This document shows, piece after piece, positions 8,226 to 16,029 of a stretch of DNA of 64,000 bases. How positions within the stretch are numbered: position 1 is the first letter of the stretch; every line of letters begins with the position of its first letter. This stretch comes from a virus. Under the pieces are notes generated by a model. It was not told where the DNA came from. It saw nothing but the letters and a program-made list of their open reading frames with translations, and searched no databases. The stretch covers positions 62,001 through 126,000 of the IMG/VR virus record IMGVR_UViG_3300037245_000806; one strand, given 5' to 3'. Made by a program: the position numbers and the translations under genes.

Positions 8226-8401
8226 CAGTCCTCGCCTTCGATAATGACCTGCGTGACCTTGCACCACTCAGGCTTCTCGTCAGCCGGGAGCAGGTGATCC
8301 TCGATGCCCCTGTCGTAGTAACCGCAGCGCGGATCATCAAGGCGGTCAACGTACCCGAGCGGGCAGCGCATGCAATTCTCTACTTTGGTGCAGACGTCCA
8401 T
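8225..8401 (-). CDS. Small cysteine-rich protein, 58 aa
   Basis: The ATG at 8399-8401 follows GAGAGGACGCC and the frame ends coupled to the gp88-like gene. Residues begin MDVCTKVENCMRCPLG, with further cysteines at about 26 and 47, a probable metal-binding arrangement. It is translated upstream of the gp88-like protein and may act with it. No family recognised. Confidence 0.55.
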   Translation of the reverse strand: MDVCTKVENCMRCPLGYVDRLDDPRCGYYDRGIEDHLLPADEKPEWCKVTQVIIEGED

Positions 8402-8410
8402 GGCGTCCTC

Positions 8411-8602
8411 TCAGTACGGGCTCTTACACGCCTTCTCATAGAGCCCGTCAATGTACTTCTGCTGCGGCAGGGTCAGGCGGAAGGTCGAGTCCTTTAGCTT
8501 CCGCTCCATGTCGCGCAGGAACTGAATGTTCTGCGCATTGAAGAGACCCTCCCCGATGATCTCAATACACTCTGCAACCTTCTTGGCATTCGAGTCTGGC
8601 AC
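8411..8602 (-). CDS. Hypothetical helical protein, 63 aa
   Basis: GTG start with GGAGG at good distance. The sequence is charged and helical, ending ...QQKYIDGLYEKACKSPY, a pattern common in small phage helper proteins. It lies 20 bp downstream of the DUF3326 gene and is likely in the same transcript. Confidence 0.6.
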   Translation of the reverse strand: MPDSNAKKVAECIEIIGEGLFNAQNIQFLRDMERKLKDSTFRLTLPQQKYIDGLYEKACKSPY

Positions 8603-8622
8603 TGCTCACCTCCTTGACACCA

Positions 8623-9933
8623 TCAAACGTGGTGCCGAGTCTTCTTGAGTGGTCGCCGAAGCGACTCCATTGAGATACCTTCACGAAGCGCTGCCACAGC
8701 ACCCGCCGCTTCCATGTAGCTGTCCACCTGAATGCACGGCCCCACGAGGTCCGGGCGATTCTGCATCCAGTTGCGGTTCTTCACGAGAATCAACGGAATG
8801 CCCTGCGCGAAACACGCGAGTGTCGGCAGACCGAAGCACGTGTCAGGCATCACAACGCAGTCCACGTCGCTGGCATTGAGCACACCGGGGTCGTGGTATA
8901 TGTGATCGCCCATTGCAATCTGGGGAGCCTTGGCGAGCCCCTTCACAGTACAGTACGTGTAGTCGCCGACCGCTGCTTCAGAAGCCTTCCGAGGATCGAC
9001 GACCCCGTACAGCGCATCGGCTTCTTCCAACGTCGCCATGAGAGGTGCGTGGGCGACAGGCTTCCCGAGGAGCATCGTCATGGTGTGTGTCAACATCGCT
9101 TCGACACCACCCCACGGATTCACCATCTCAGCCGCCACCGTCATGTACGAATGCGCGCCGCCTTCAGGCATCGTAATCGGCGAGGAGATAGCAACCGTGT
9201 CGAAGTCGGACAGGAGTGGCTTGATGTGATCGCAGAGAACCCCAAGACCGTTGACCTCCCCGACCGCCGCACCGCTCTCCGTGTAGTCACTGCGCATCTT
9301 GAAGCCAATGTCCTTCGGGAGCACGAGAATCTCGGCCTCAATGCCGAGGACAGCGCGAGCGGCAGCAACCATGTTCCTACAGATATCAAGCACCCCGCCC
9401 TCCACGCCGCCGTCGAGGACGACCAGCACCTTGTTCGAGCGCACCGGAGTAAGCCCGCACGTCCCCATCAGGAAGCGCGTGAGAATGGAGCCCTCGACGT
9501 AAAGGGCATTCGACGGCATCTCATTGATCGCGGAGGAGTTCACGACGTTCGGATGCAGGATGAGGTTGTCGCAGATACTCCCGAGGAGGCGCGCGGCAGG
9601 CGTAGCGTCACCAGCGTGGCCCCCGACCTCAGCACCCACGCCGGTCGGTACGATCATCACCGCGTTGAAGCTGTTCGCCCTCGCGCCCATGCAGTGCTCG
9701 AACTCGAAGATGGAACTGAGGTGTCGGGGTGTCTCGCCATCATCCGGTGCCAGCGCACTGACGGAGTATTCGTAGCCGTCAACGTGCGGGTGGGAGCGGG
9801 TCACGAAGAAGCGGACAGGAGTACAGTCGCTCCCAACTGCCGCCTGCGCGCTCGCCGCCAACCGTTGCAGGATAGACGCTGAGGCCCTGCCCCACTTGCT
9901 GTCCATATAACTGCTGCACTCAAAGACCTTCAT
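8623..9933 (-). CDS. DUF3326 family protein, 436 aa
   Basis: The middle of the protein carries the signature blocks of DUF3326 as I know them from cyanobacterial, plant and proteobacterial proteins: IVPTGVGAEVGGHAGDATP, then CDNLILHPNVVN, then ALYVEG and LTPVRSNKVLVVLDGGVE; later VMPDTCFGLPTLACFAQ and the IPLILVKN end. An N-terminal extension of about 90 residues precedes them. The biochemical role of the family is unknown. It is a cellular-type gene in a phage, flanked by small phage genes and in the same orientation, so it has probably been acquired and retained. ATG start at 9931-9933. Confidence 0.75.
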   Translation of the reverse strand: MKVFECSSYMDSKWGRASASILQRLAASAQAAVGSDCTPVRFFVTRSHPHVDGYEYSVSALAPDDGETPRHLSSIFEFEHCMGARANSFNAVMIVPTGVGAEVGGHAGDATPAARLLGSICDNLILHPNVVNSSAINEMPSNALYVEGSILTRFLMGTCGLTPVRSNKVLVVLDGGVEGGVLDICRNMVAAARAVLGIEAEILVLPKDIGFKMRSDYTESGAAVGEVNGLGVLCDHIKPLLSDFDTVAISSPITMPEGGAHSYMTVAAEMVNPWGGVEAMLTHTMTMLLGKPVAHAPLMATLEEADALYGVVDPRKASEAAVGDYTYCTVKGLAKAPQIAMGDHIYHDPGVLNASDVDCVVMPDTCFGLPTLACFAQGIPLILVKNRNWMQNRPDLVGPCIQVDSYMEAAGAVAALREGISMESLRRPLKKTRHHV

Positions 9934-9944
9934 CCTGCCCCCTG

Positions 9945-10124
9945 TCAGCTTAGCTTTCCGTGCTTACGTAGTTCCTCGCGGGCTTCCTCGAAGTCCACCT
10001 TGCGATGCGCCTTGCACACCCAGAAGCGCCAATCCCAGCCGAGCAACCCTGTGAGGAACCAGCTGAGCCAGTGCATCTTGGGGCTCTTCTTCTTGCAGCC
10101 GTGGAACCAGCACTTGATCTTCAT
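9945..10124 (-). CDS. Small Trp-rich protein, 59 aa
   Basis: ATG at 10122-10124 after GGAGGCCTG. Begins MKIKCWFHGCKKKSP with two Cys and a His that could bind zinc, then a tryptophan-rich hydrophobic stretch (WLSWFLTGLLGWDWRFWVC) and a charged helical tail. Possibly membrane-surface associated. Related in style, not clearly in sequence, to the protein at 44859-45179. Confidence 0.6.
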   Translation of the reverse strand: MKIKCWFHGCKKKSPKMHWLSWFLTGLLGWDWRFWVCKAHRKVDFEEAREELRKHGKLS

Positions 10125-10279
10125 CAGGCCTCCAACATCTTGTGCCACATGATCGCCGCGACGATGATGCCGAGCGGCAGGAATTCCCAACTCCCTCGGG
10201 AGAGCATGTACGCCGTCAGGCCGAGTTCAACGAACGCCAAGCAGCCATACCGAAGGCGCTGCCCCCATTGCTTCGTCAT
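10124..10279 (-). CDS. Small membrane protein, 51 aa
   Basis: The frame starts at ATG 10277-10279 (MTKQWGQRLRYGCL) and stops in an overlap with the next ATG. It has two hydrophobic stretches, CLAFVELGLTAYML and FLPLGIIVAAIMW, so probably two short membrane segments. The ribosome site is weak (GGGAAG). One of several tiny membrane proteins in this phage. Confidence 0.5.
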   Translation of the reverse strand: MTKQWGQRLRYGCLAFVELGLTAYMLSRGSWEFLPLGIIVAAIMWHKMLEA

Positions 10280-10281
10280 GG

Positions 10282-10482
10282 CTATATCTTCCCGAGGAGC
10301 CAGAGACCCACAACGATGAGCCCGATCACCGCGACACCCCCGGCGACGATGAGCTTCTCACCCAAGGGCATGGACTCGTCGCGGCACTCCGGGCATCGCG
10401 TGTAGTACGGACCGCGTCTGTGCTCATGGTATTCCTTCTTGCACACACGGCACTTCTGATACGGACTCCCATACGCTGCCAT
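10282..10482 (-). CDS. Zinc-ribbon plus membrane-anchor protein, 66 aa
   Basis: ATG at 10480-10482 after GAGAGGG. Residues 14-37 hold CRVC...CPEC, a zinc ribbon, and the last 20 residues (LIVAGGVAVIGLIVVGLWLL) form one membrane helix. This layout would place a zinc-binding head at the inner face of the membrane. Followed within 3 bp by another small membrane protein gene. Confidence 0.6.
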   Translation of the reverse strand: MAAYGSPYQKCRVCKKEYHEHRRGPYYTRCPECRDESMPLGEKLIVAGGVAVIGLIVVGLWLLGKI

Positions 10483-10802
10483 TGCGATAACCCTCTCAAG
10501 GCATACACTAGCGAGCCATTGATGGCGGGATTCCCCACCCCGCACCTGCACCCATAGGGCGCGAACCGTTACTCCGGTAGTCTATATACCGCTGAATCGG
10601 CAGACGTCAGCGGACCGGCGGTGCATTTTCCTCTTCAACCACGGCGCTGCCGCGCGCGCATCAATGGCACGACTCCTGTCTTGTCGGCGTCCAGCACAAG
10701 CATGCTTACGTCGGTCCAAGCCCCGCCAAGCCAAAGTAGTGCGCGGCGATATATCGCGGGTTATACGCGGCGAATCGCAATGCTTAGACCAACTTTCTCG
10801 AA
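10483..10802. other. Gene-free stretch, 320 bp
   Basis: No frame here has a credible start and composition on either strand. It contains two GTAGT sites (10577, 10736) and short inverted repeats around 10580-10620 and 10740-10770. I see no tRNA arms and no copy of the A-tract promoter. It could hold an untranslated leader or small RNA, but nothing specific supports that. Confidence 0.4.
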
Positions 10803-11798
10803 TTATTCTGCTTCCCATCCCTGAGCCTCTAGGAGCACTCCTATGGCAGGCGGCTTGTGGCTTGCAGGCTTAATCCACTTGCCGTCATTTCGGCGATAAC
10901 CCGAGCGGAACTCGACGTCACAGTCCTGACAATGACGATCACCCGGCACTTTTCCGCCCCCGACAAATGGCCCACCCGGCTTACCGCACTCCGGGCAGTG
11001 ATGCTCGAACTTGGCGAGGTTGTTCTTGTCCACCTCCTGTAGTATCGCCACGTCGGTGATGCCGCAGGCGATGAGCATGCCCGCGTTGACCACGCTTATG
11101 TCAGCGAAGCCGTCAACGATGGCTTCAAGGTCCGGGCGGATGATGGAAGGCACGATCTCAACGGTGTCCTTGTTCACCTCCACCATCTCACCGTTCGATG
11201 AGCGCACCCGCACGCACGTGCCGAGCGCCAGCGTGGTCTCTAGCACTTCCTCGACCGAGAGCTTGGCCCTGAGGACGCGCGTCTCCTCGTCGGGGACGCA
11301 GGGCTTGTCAGGTGTGTCCTGATTCGCGTGCTCCATGAACTTCTTGACGCGGTCGTAGTGCGGAGTCGTCTTCGACTGAGGAGCGAGCAACCACGCGCAA
11401 CTGCGCATGGCCTCTTCGACCTCGATCTCCTGCACGATCATCTCGTCAGGCGCGCAGGTGAGCTTACCGTCCCACATGTTCAGCACATTCAAGACCGGGT
11501 TCAGGTCATCGCTGACCGGCTCGATCTTCTTGCCAGCGGTGTGCGGCTCCGCACCCGCAACGTTGTAGAAGTATGCTCCGACAGACAACTCATCGAAGCG
11601 ACACGTCGGCTTCCCGCGACTCGGGAAGTGCTCCTTTACCTCATCCACGGCGTCCGTCCTTCCTTGTTTGAATTGGCTGTCCCACTTGCGGCGGTCTTCC
11701 TCGCTAAGCCCGTAGTAGAAGCTCCCGATACCGCGAACGATTTCTTCCGTCTCTATGTCAAAGCACTTTTGCCGAAGCGCCTCTGCAAAGTCTTTCAT
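10803..11798 (-). CDS. MazG-like NTP pyrophosphohydrolase, 331 aa
   Basis: The second half shows the phage MazG/phosphoribosyl-ATP pyrophosphohydrolase-like pattern: AKLSVEEVLET (ExxE-type metal ligands), then DGFADISVVNAG (metal-binding Asp), NNLAKF, and the ending DGKWIKPASHKPP typical of phage members. A zinc-ribbon insert (CPECGKPGG...CQDCDVEF) lies just before that end. The first 150 residues are an extra domain without recognised motifs. Members hydrolyse nucleoside triphosphates to monophosphate and PPi, affecting nucleotide pools or modified-nucleotide synthesis. The start is the ATG at 11796-11798 after GGAGG. Confidence 0.75.
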   Translation of the reverse strand: MKDFAEALRQKCFDIETEEIVRGIGSFYYGLSEEDRRKWDSQFKQGRTDAVDEVKEHFPSRGKPTCRFDELSVGAYFYNVAGAEPHTAGKKIEPVSDDLNPVLNVLNMWDGKLTCAPDEMIVQEIEVEEAMRSCAWLLAPQSKTTPHYDRVKKFMEHANQDTPDKPCVPDEETRVLRAKLSVEEVLETTLALGTCVRVRSSNGEMVEVNKDTVEIVPSIIRPDLEAIVDGFADISVVNAGMLIACGITDVAILQEVDKNNLAKFEHHCPECGKPGGPFVGGGKVPGDRHCQDCDVEFRSGYRRNDGKWIKPASHKPPAIGVLLEAQGWEAE

Positions 11799-11937
11799 CA
11801 AGCCTCCACGAAAGAGTCAGGGGGCGGGGTCCACCAGAAGCAGACCGCAAGAGGAAAAGAGAGCATGCACGCAGCAGCTAGTTCCCGCCAGTTGTCACGT
11901 CACGCCCGGACCCAAGCCCGATGCCGCCCCCCGATTA

Positions 11938-12276
11938 CTAACGCGACGAATCGCTGTGCGACGGGTCACCGCGTCGAGTCACGTCACCCGGCCCGCCGGG
12001 CTTCTTCTCAACGTCGAGCTTTGTGGGTGCGTCCTGATTAGGCACGAGGACCGCGCGGTTCACGTCGATCCAGTGCTCCTTGATCTCACCCTTGTGGATG
12101 TACTCAAGGCAGACGCGGTTGCAGCCGGTGAACCAGAGCGAAACGCATATCGCAACGCCCTCGATCTTCTCACCATGCACCTTGTCATGGTAGCGCCACC
12201 CCAGACTGATCCCCGTGTCGCCAATGGTCACCGGCTCAGGCGACCCCTCTTTCTTCACGCCCACATCACCGTCCAT
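11938..12276 (-). CDS. Hypothetical protein, 112 aa
   Basis: ATG at 12274-12276 after GGAGGAGACTC. The first 75 residues look like a compact beta domain (GISLGWRYHDK...VAICVSLWFTGC); the last 30 are disordered and polar. No family recognised. A 139-bp gap with no convincing gene separates it from the MazG-like gene. Confidence 0.62.
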   Translation of the reverse strand: MDGDVGVKKEGSPEPVTIGDTGISLGWRYHDKVHGEKIEGVAICVSLWFTGCNRVCLEYIHKGEIKEHWIDVNRAVLVPNQDAPTKLDVEKKPGGPGDVTRRGDPSHSDSSR

Positions 12277-12332
12277 GAGTCTCCTCCTTCTTTCTGGTAC
12301 GTCACAAGCCTCACCCGCTCAGGTGAGGGTAG

Positions 12333-12548
12333 TCAGGTTCCGTTGTACCGACCGAAGCCCATGCCGCGACGACCGCGATTGCAGGGGACGCCCGCCGGTT
12401 CGTGAGCACAGCGCGGCTCTTGATCGCCCTCCTGCACCTTGGCGATGGCAGCCTCCACGAGCCCCACGACTTCATTGGGCCGGTAACCACCACGACTCGA
12501 CTTGCGCATGTCTGCCTCAAGCTGTCGCAGCACTTTCTCAGTATCCAT
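12333..12548 (-). CDS. Hypothetical protein, 71 aa
   Basis: ATG at 12546-12548 follows AGGGAGGCCCG, which overrules the much longer frame. The first 45 residues are helical (DTEKVLRQLEADMRK); the tail is Gly/Arg-rich with two cysteines. Not recognised. Confidence 0.55.
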   Translation of the reverse strand: MDTEKVLRQLEADMRKSSRGGYRPNEVVGLVEAAIAKVQEGDQEPRCAHEPAGVPCNRGRRGMGFGRYNGT

Positions 12549-12570
12549 CGGGCCTCCCTCTTTCTGTAGT

Positions 12571-12834
12571 CTACTCGTCCGTCCGGTCGCGCACCGGCAG
12601 GTCGCCAGCCATCGCTTCATGTCTGCTCGTGAAGACGTCTGCCCTTTTGTAAAAGCGTATGGCGTGCTTCGTCGGACGACCCCGGCCCTTGGAGTACACG
12701 CACACCTTCGCGTCGTCGAATGAAATGACGCGCGCCTGTATGACGGACACATACGTCTTGAACGCCAGCCTGATGAAGACACGTACACCGACGCCCATGC
12801 TCGGCACCAGACCGGCAGGCAACTCACCGCTCAT
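12571..12834 (-). CDS. Hypothetical beta-rich protein, 87 aa
   Basis: ATG at 12832-12834 overlaps the preceding stop. Beta strands dominate (GVRVFIRLAFKTYVSVIQAR, then VCVYSKGRGRPTKHAIRFYK). Probably a small single-domain protein. A GTAGT site fills most of the 22-bp gap to the next gene. No family recognised. Confidence 0.58.
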   Translation of the reverse strand: MSGELPAGLVPSMGVGVRVFIRLAFKTYVSVIQARVISFDDAKVCVYSKGRGRPTKHAIRFYKRADVFTSRHEAMAGDLPVRDRTDE

Positions 12835-13037
12835 CGTGTCGCTCCATCCTTCTTGTCAACGCCCCCGGCAGCGTGGGAATGCACGTCGAAGAAGACCGGG
12901 TTGTCCTGCTGGCAGCGCGTGCAGATGTCCCCGATCCATCCTTCTGTGCAATCTTCGCAGCACTCCTTCACACCACATTCGATACACACGCGTAGTTCCC
13001 TGATCTCCCGACACGAGCGACAGAGTTCTTTGCTCAT
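12831..13037 (-). CDS. Cysteine-rich zinc-binding protein, 68 aa
   Basis: Eight cysteines in four pairs (CRSC, CIEC, CCEDC, CTRC) within the first 45 residues suggest a two-zinc cross-brace or double ribbon, similar to RING or treble-clef folds, but too short to assign. It overlaps both neighbours by 4 bp, so it is translationally coupled. Confidence 0.65.
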   Translation of the reverse strand: MSKELCRSCREIRELRVCIECGVKECCEDCTEGWIGDICTRCQQDNPVFFDVHSHAAGGVDKKDGATR

Positions 13038-13264
13038 GACTTCTCCACAAATGCCTCAAGCCGGTCAGCGTAATCATTGGCGAGCTTGATGTAATACCCT
13101 CGTGCTTCCTTCGCCCCCTTGAAGACCTCGTGCTCCTCGCCCCCGGAAAGCGTCATCACCGGGCACGCTTCTGCGCGCTCAAGGGCCTGCTGGCGCGCGT
13201 CGGCCAGCCACAATCCTGTTACGACCTTGGGTTCTTTCGGGCGCTCCATCTGACCCCCACTCAT
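13034..13264 (-). CDS. Hypothetical helical protein, 76 aa
   Basis: Begins MSGGQMERPKEPKVV; either the first ATG or the sixth-codon ATG (closer to GGGGG) could be used. The body is helical and charged and ends YADRLEAFVEKS. Overlaps both neighbouring genes by 4 bp. Not recognised. Confidence 0.55.
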   Translation of the reverse strand: MSGGQMERPKEPKVVTGLWLADARQQALERAEACPVMTLSGGEEHEVFKGAKEARGYYIKLANDYADRLEAFVEKS

Positions 13265-13860
13265 CGCTTCGGCACATACAGCACAACCTCAGCCACGAAC
13301 TTCCCGGCGGTGGCCGTGCCGAGGATTCCATCGCGCCCCACGGCGAAGCACTTCGGCAAAGCCAGCACGTGCGAAAGGCGGTAGTCGAGTATGAAGAGGG
13401 GGGCAACGCGCCCGGAAGTCCTGATACCCAAGCGCACCTTCTTTACGTACCGTTGGTCTATGCCATCCGCTTCGATCTCGAAGAGGTGCGAGGCCACACT
13501 GCGCGTGAGCGGCAGTACCGGTTGGCCCGACTTGTCGAGCAACTTGATCTTCACGTCAGCGAGGTGGAAGTGCTTCGTCTCCACCACGTCACGCTCGAAC
13601 TCAGGGATATCAGCAGCGCGAAGCAGCGGACGTGACGCAGGTGAGAAGTCAGGCTTCTCCATGTGCGCGTCCTTGTCGAAGACCCAGCCGAGCCAGCCCT
13701 CGAAGTCACACGCGCACTTAACCGCGAACTCAGGCTTGCTCGTGTAACGCCCGACGCCCGTGTACTGCAAGTCGGGCTTGAGGCACTTCGGACAGGGGGT
13801 CTGAATCAGCTTCGCCACAGACTCCGCGCCCGGCATCTTCATTTCTTTGTCATTCGGCAT
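13261..13860 (-). CDS. Hypothetical zinc-ribbon-start protein, 199 aa
   Basis: ATG at 13858-13860, with GAAGGGAACTACAGCG ahead of it, a ribosome site that contains a GTAGT/ACTAC element. Near residues 22-52 CPKC...CACDFEG may bind zinc. The rest alternates beta strands (VKIKLLDKSGQPVLPL, RYVKKVRLGIRTSG, KFVAEVVLYVPKR). Not recognised. Confidence 0.58.
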   Translation of the reverse strand: MPNDKEMKMPGAESVAKLIQTPCPKCLKPDLQYTGVGRYTSKPEFAVKCACDFEGWLGWVFDKDAHMEKPDFSPASRPLLRAADIPEFERDVVETKHFHLADVKIKLLDKSGQPVLPLTRSVASHLFEIEADGIDQRYVKKVRLGIRTSGRVAPLFILDYRLSHVLALPKCFAVGRDGILGTATAGKFVAEVVLYVPKR

Positions 13861-14029
13861 CGCTGTAGTTCCCTTCTCGAACCCGCTTCCGAAGCTCACG
13901 CGCCGCCTTGCCAAAGCTCACGCCACGCCCCGGCACAATCGTCATGCCGTGCGGGCCTTTCCTTTGCATGCCATCATACTTATTCATCAGGACACGCTCA
14001 GCCTTGTTGATCGCTGCTAACGTCGCCAC
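13850..14029 (-). CDS. Small basic protein, 59 aa
   Basis: GTG start at 14027-14029 chosen because AAAGG lies 8 bp upstream; an internal ATG (MNKYDG) is an alternative. The gene begins inside the end of the CCHC gene (32-bp overlap) and ends inside the start of the next. Basic and helical (FGKAARELRKRVRE). Not recognised. Confidence 0.5.
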   Translation of the reverse strand: MATLAAINKAERVLMNKYDGMQRKGPHGMTIVPGRGVSFGKAARELRKRVREGNYSDAE

Positions 14030-14558
14030 TGGTCGGCCTTTCAAAGCGGCGCATGTCAGCCGCATTCTTCGGACAACTGCCACTGTAATGCCCGGCCCCA
14101 CCACAGTACCGACAGGGCCTCTCCTCCGTAGCCGGGTCAGCCCACTCAGGGCGCTCGATCTCCGAAGGCTTCGCAGTCACTGCCTCGCGAAGCGCTTCAA
14201 AGCAGCTGCCCCGAGCGTCTATAGCTGGCGTCGATTCCATCGGACCGAGCTTTCGGACGCGCCAACTCTGCCCGAGTATGTGCGCAAGTACGCGCTCCGC
14301 AGCCATGCGGACCTTGTGATCCATCGTGCTATTGACGCACGAGTCTCCCTGTAGTTTCCAGCCGGTCGCCACGGCTTCCTTGGGGGATTCCATCGCACGC
14401 TGCGCATCGCCCATGCCCCGGCAGAACTTGTATTGAAGCGCGCGCCTCTCGTCTGGGGTGACCTGCTCTGTGGCGACCATCTCATCCAAGGCCTTGATGC
14501 CGCCCTCTGTGAGATGCTTGATCATGTTCGCTATGCACTTGCGGAATTCGTCGGACAT
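13998..14558 (-). CDS. CCHC zinc-knuckle protein, 186 aa
   Basis: ATG at 14556-14558 after AAGGAG. The N-terminal 150 residues are mostly helical. Near residue 150 the motif CRYCGGAGHYSGSC fits C-x2-C-x4-H-x4-C exactly, the zinc knuckle of retroviral nucleocapsid and some RNA-binding proteins; it is uncommon in bacterial viruses. The knuckle suggests single-stranded nucleic-acid binding; the rest of the protein is not recognised. In a run of tightly spaced small genes. Confidence 0.65.
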   Translation of the reverse strand: MSDEFRKCIANMIKHLTEGGIKALDEMVATEQVTPDERRALQYKFCRGMGDAQRAMESPKEAVATGWKLQGDSCVNSTMDHKVRMAAERVLAHILGQSWRVRKLGPMESTPAIDARGSCFEALREAVTAKPSEIERPEWADPATEERPCRYCGGAGHYSGSCPKNAADMRRFERPTSGDVSSDQQG

Positions 14559-14567
14559 CAAAACTCC

Positions 14568-14942
14568 TTACCCGCGCAGCCTGAAACGGCCCTTGTATTC
14601 AGGTAACACGCGACAAAGATTGCAGAGCAATCGAATATCGTCCGGGTTGTACGTGCTGGCCGTGCCAGAAACCTTCATTTGAACCTTACGAATACCGTAC
14701 CGGATACCCGAACGCTGGCACCCGGCACAGGGCTTCGTCTTTGGCTGCTCGCCCTCGTAGTGCGGCCCCATATCAAACATACGCCGCTCGATCTCAGTCA
14801 ACGAAGTTGCCAGAGCGATAGCCGCGTTCTCTATTCTGTCCCGCTCAGGCTGGTCCACCCTATGCAGATTCCGTTCGCACCATGTGTCGAGCTTAGTCGA
14901 TACCCAACCAAGGCCCGCTATGCGCTTCTTACTTTTCAGCAT
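14568..14942 (-). CDS. Zinc-binding protein, 124 aa
   Basis: ATG at 14940-14942 overlaps the preceding stop. A helical N-terminal half is followed by CAGCQRSG and, after about 35 residues, CNLC, giving a four-cysteine zinc site across a beta-like segment. No family recognised. Confidence 0.62.
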   Translation of the reverse strand: MLKSKKRIAGLGWVSTKLDTWCERNLHRVDQPERDRIENAAIALATSLTEIERRMFDMGPHYEGEQPKTKPCAGCQRSGIRYGIRKVQMKVSGTASTYNPDDIRLLCNLCRVLPEYKGRFRLRG

Positions 14943-15418
14943 CAGGCACCAAACCTTCCGTAGACCTCCCGCTGGAACTGTGCTTCGTTACCGCAGTTGT
15001 CAATGACCAGAAAGACACGAGCGTGCCCGCCTTCAATACCCAACTCTGCAAGTATCGCCTGACAACGGCGCATCGTCTTCACGCACCCCTCAGCCGACGT
15101 GAATTCGTTTAGCCAACGCTCAGGGATATGCACGCGCACGACGATGAAGAAGCTGTACTTGATGGCGTCCATGATATCGTCGGCTGTCGGTCGGGCAATG
15201 AAGCGGAGAAGCGCGCGCACCACCGCAGGCGTTGACCCAAGTAGTAATCTGTCATACTCAGCTTGCTGCTGGACACACGCCTTTGAGAGCCCCCACCCAT
15301 CGCCATCGTCAGACTCAGTTGCACGAGCCACGGTGGGCATTGGCGTTATCGCCCCCGGCATCGTGGCCATGCGCTGTACGCGCTCACCCCACGCCGGTCC
15401 TCTGGGTTCATCGGTCAT
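14942..15418 (-). CDS. Hypothetical protein, paralogue A, 158 aa
   Basis: ATG at 15416-15418 overlaps the stop of its paralogue. Residues from about 90 onward match the next gene block by block: FFIVVRVHIPERW against FIVVRIRIPSHW, then ELGIEGGHARVFLVIDNC against ELDIVGGNPRVFLMADSC. Both share a helix with cysteine (MRRCQAIL / FKLCRAML). A recent-looking tandem duplication of an unknown single-domain protein. Confidence 0.62.
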   Translation of the reverse strand: MTDEPRGPAWGERVQRMATMPGAITPMPTVARATESDDGDGWGLSKACVQQQAEYDRLLLGSTPAVVRALLRFIARPTADDIMDAIKYSFFIVVRVHIPERWLNEFTSAEGCVKTMRRCQAILAELGIEGGHARVFLVIDNCGNEAQFQREVYGRFGA

Positions 15419-15873
15419 GCGCAGAATCCCGCGCGAACCTTCTCCTTGAACTCGTCGGCGGCAGTGCAGCTGTCGGCCATGAGGAAGACACGCGGATTTC
15501 CACCCACGATGTCCAACTCCTGTAGCATGGCCCGGCAGAGCTTGAACACCCGCAGCATGCCCTCTTCGGGCGTGAGTTCCTTGCGCCAATGTGACGGGAT
15601 GCGGATGCGCACGACGATGAACGTGTCGTCGGTAGTTGCGCGCTCGATGTCCTGCTTGGTTGGCCGGTCGATGAAGTGAACCCGCTTCGCGACGGCGGCA
15701 GCACTGGCCACCGGTGAGAGCGACTTGAATACCTGTATGAACTCGTGCTGCTGCTGGATGCATTCTAAGGACATGCCCATGCCCTCGTCATGATCGCCCT
15801 TGCACGTCGCGCGAGCCATCCCACGCAGTGTTCCCACGGCAGGTGCTTCCTTACGGTCCTCTTGGCTTGACAC
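15415..15873 (-). CDS. Hypothetical protein, paralogue B, 152 aa
   Basis: The start is taken as the GTG at 15871-15873, preceded by GGATGG at 7 bp; this codon lies inside a copy of the 13-bp palindrome. A longer frame exists but would overlap the small membrane protein gene fully. Homologous to the downstream gene over the last 100 residues. Function unknown. Confidence 0.58.
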   Translation of the reverse strand: MSSQEDRKEAPAVGTLRGMARATCKGDHDEGMGMSLECIQQQHEFIQVFKSLSPVASAAAVAKRVHFIDRPTKQDIERATTDDTFIVVRIRIPSHWRKELTPEEGMLRVFKLCRAMLQELDIVGGNPRVFLMADSCTAADEFKEKVRAGFCA

Positions 15874-15880
15874 AGTGTTA
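15868..15880. promoter_or_regulatory. 13-bp palindrome TGACACAGTGTTA
   Basis: Exact copy of the TRACACAGTGTYA family. It covers the GTG start of paralogue B and the stop of the small membrane protein gene, a position where a bound protein would block both transcription and translation start. Confidence 0.6.
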
Positions 15881-16003
15881 CCATCCAAACATGCTGAACA
15901 TCTCACGCATCTCCTTGAACGCATCGCGCAACAGTTTGCGCACGACACAATAGGCAGCCACAGCCACCGCAGCGACTGCACAGACAATGTATAGGGTAGT
16001 CAT
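15878..16003 (-). CDS. Small membrane protein, 41 aa
   Basis: ATG at 16001-16003 after GGGAGGCGCAT. Begins MTTLYIVCAVAAVAVAAYCVV, a single membrane helix, followed by a charged amphipathic tail (RKLLRDAFKEMREM). It is the first gene after a promoter at 16030-16072, so it is likely well expressed; its job is unknown. Confidence 0.6.
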   Translation of the reverse strand: MTTLYIVCAVAAVAVAAYCVVRKLLRDAFKEMREMFSMFGW

Positions 16004-16029
16004 ATGCGCCTCCCTCAATGAACACGGGC

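Noticed and set aside
10582-10818. 78-codon minus frame in the gene-free stretch
   Set aside because: Arg-rich, no ribosome site and overlaps the end of the MazG-like gene; more likely non-coding.
11799-11937. Possible short membrane peptide gene between the MazG-like gene and the next
   Set aside because: A 22-codon frame with hydrophobic residues exists but no ribosome site or start supports it.
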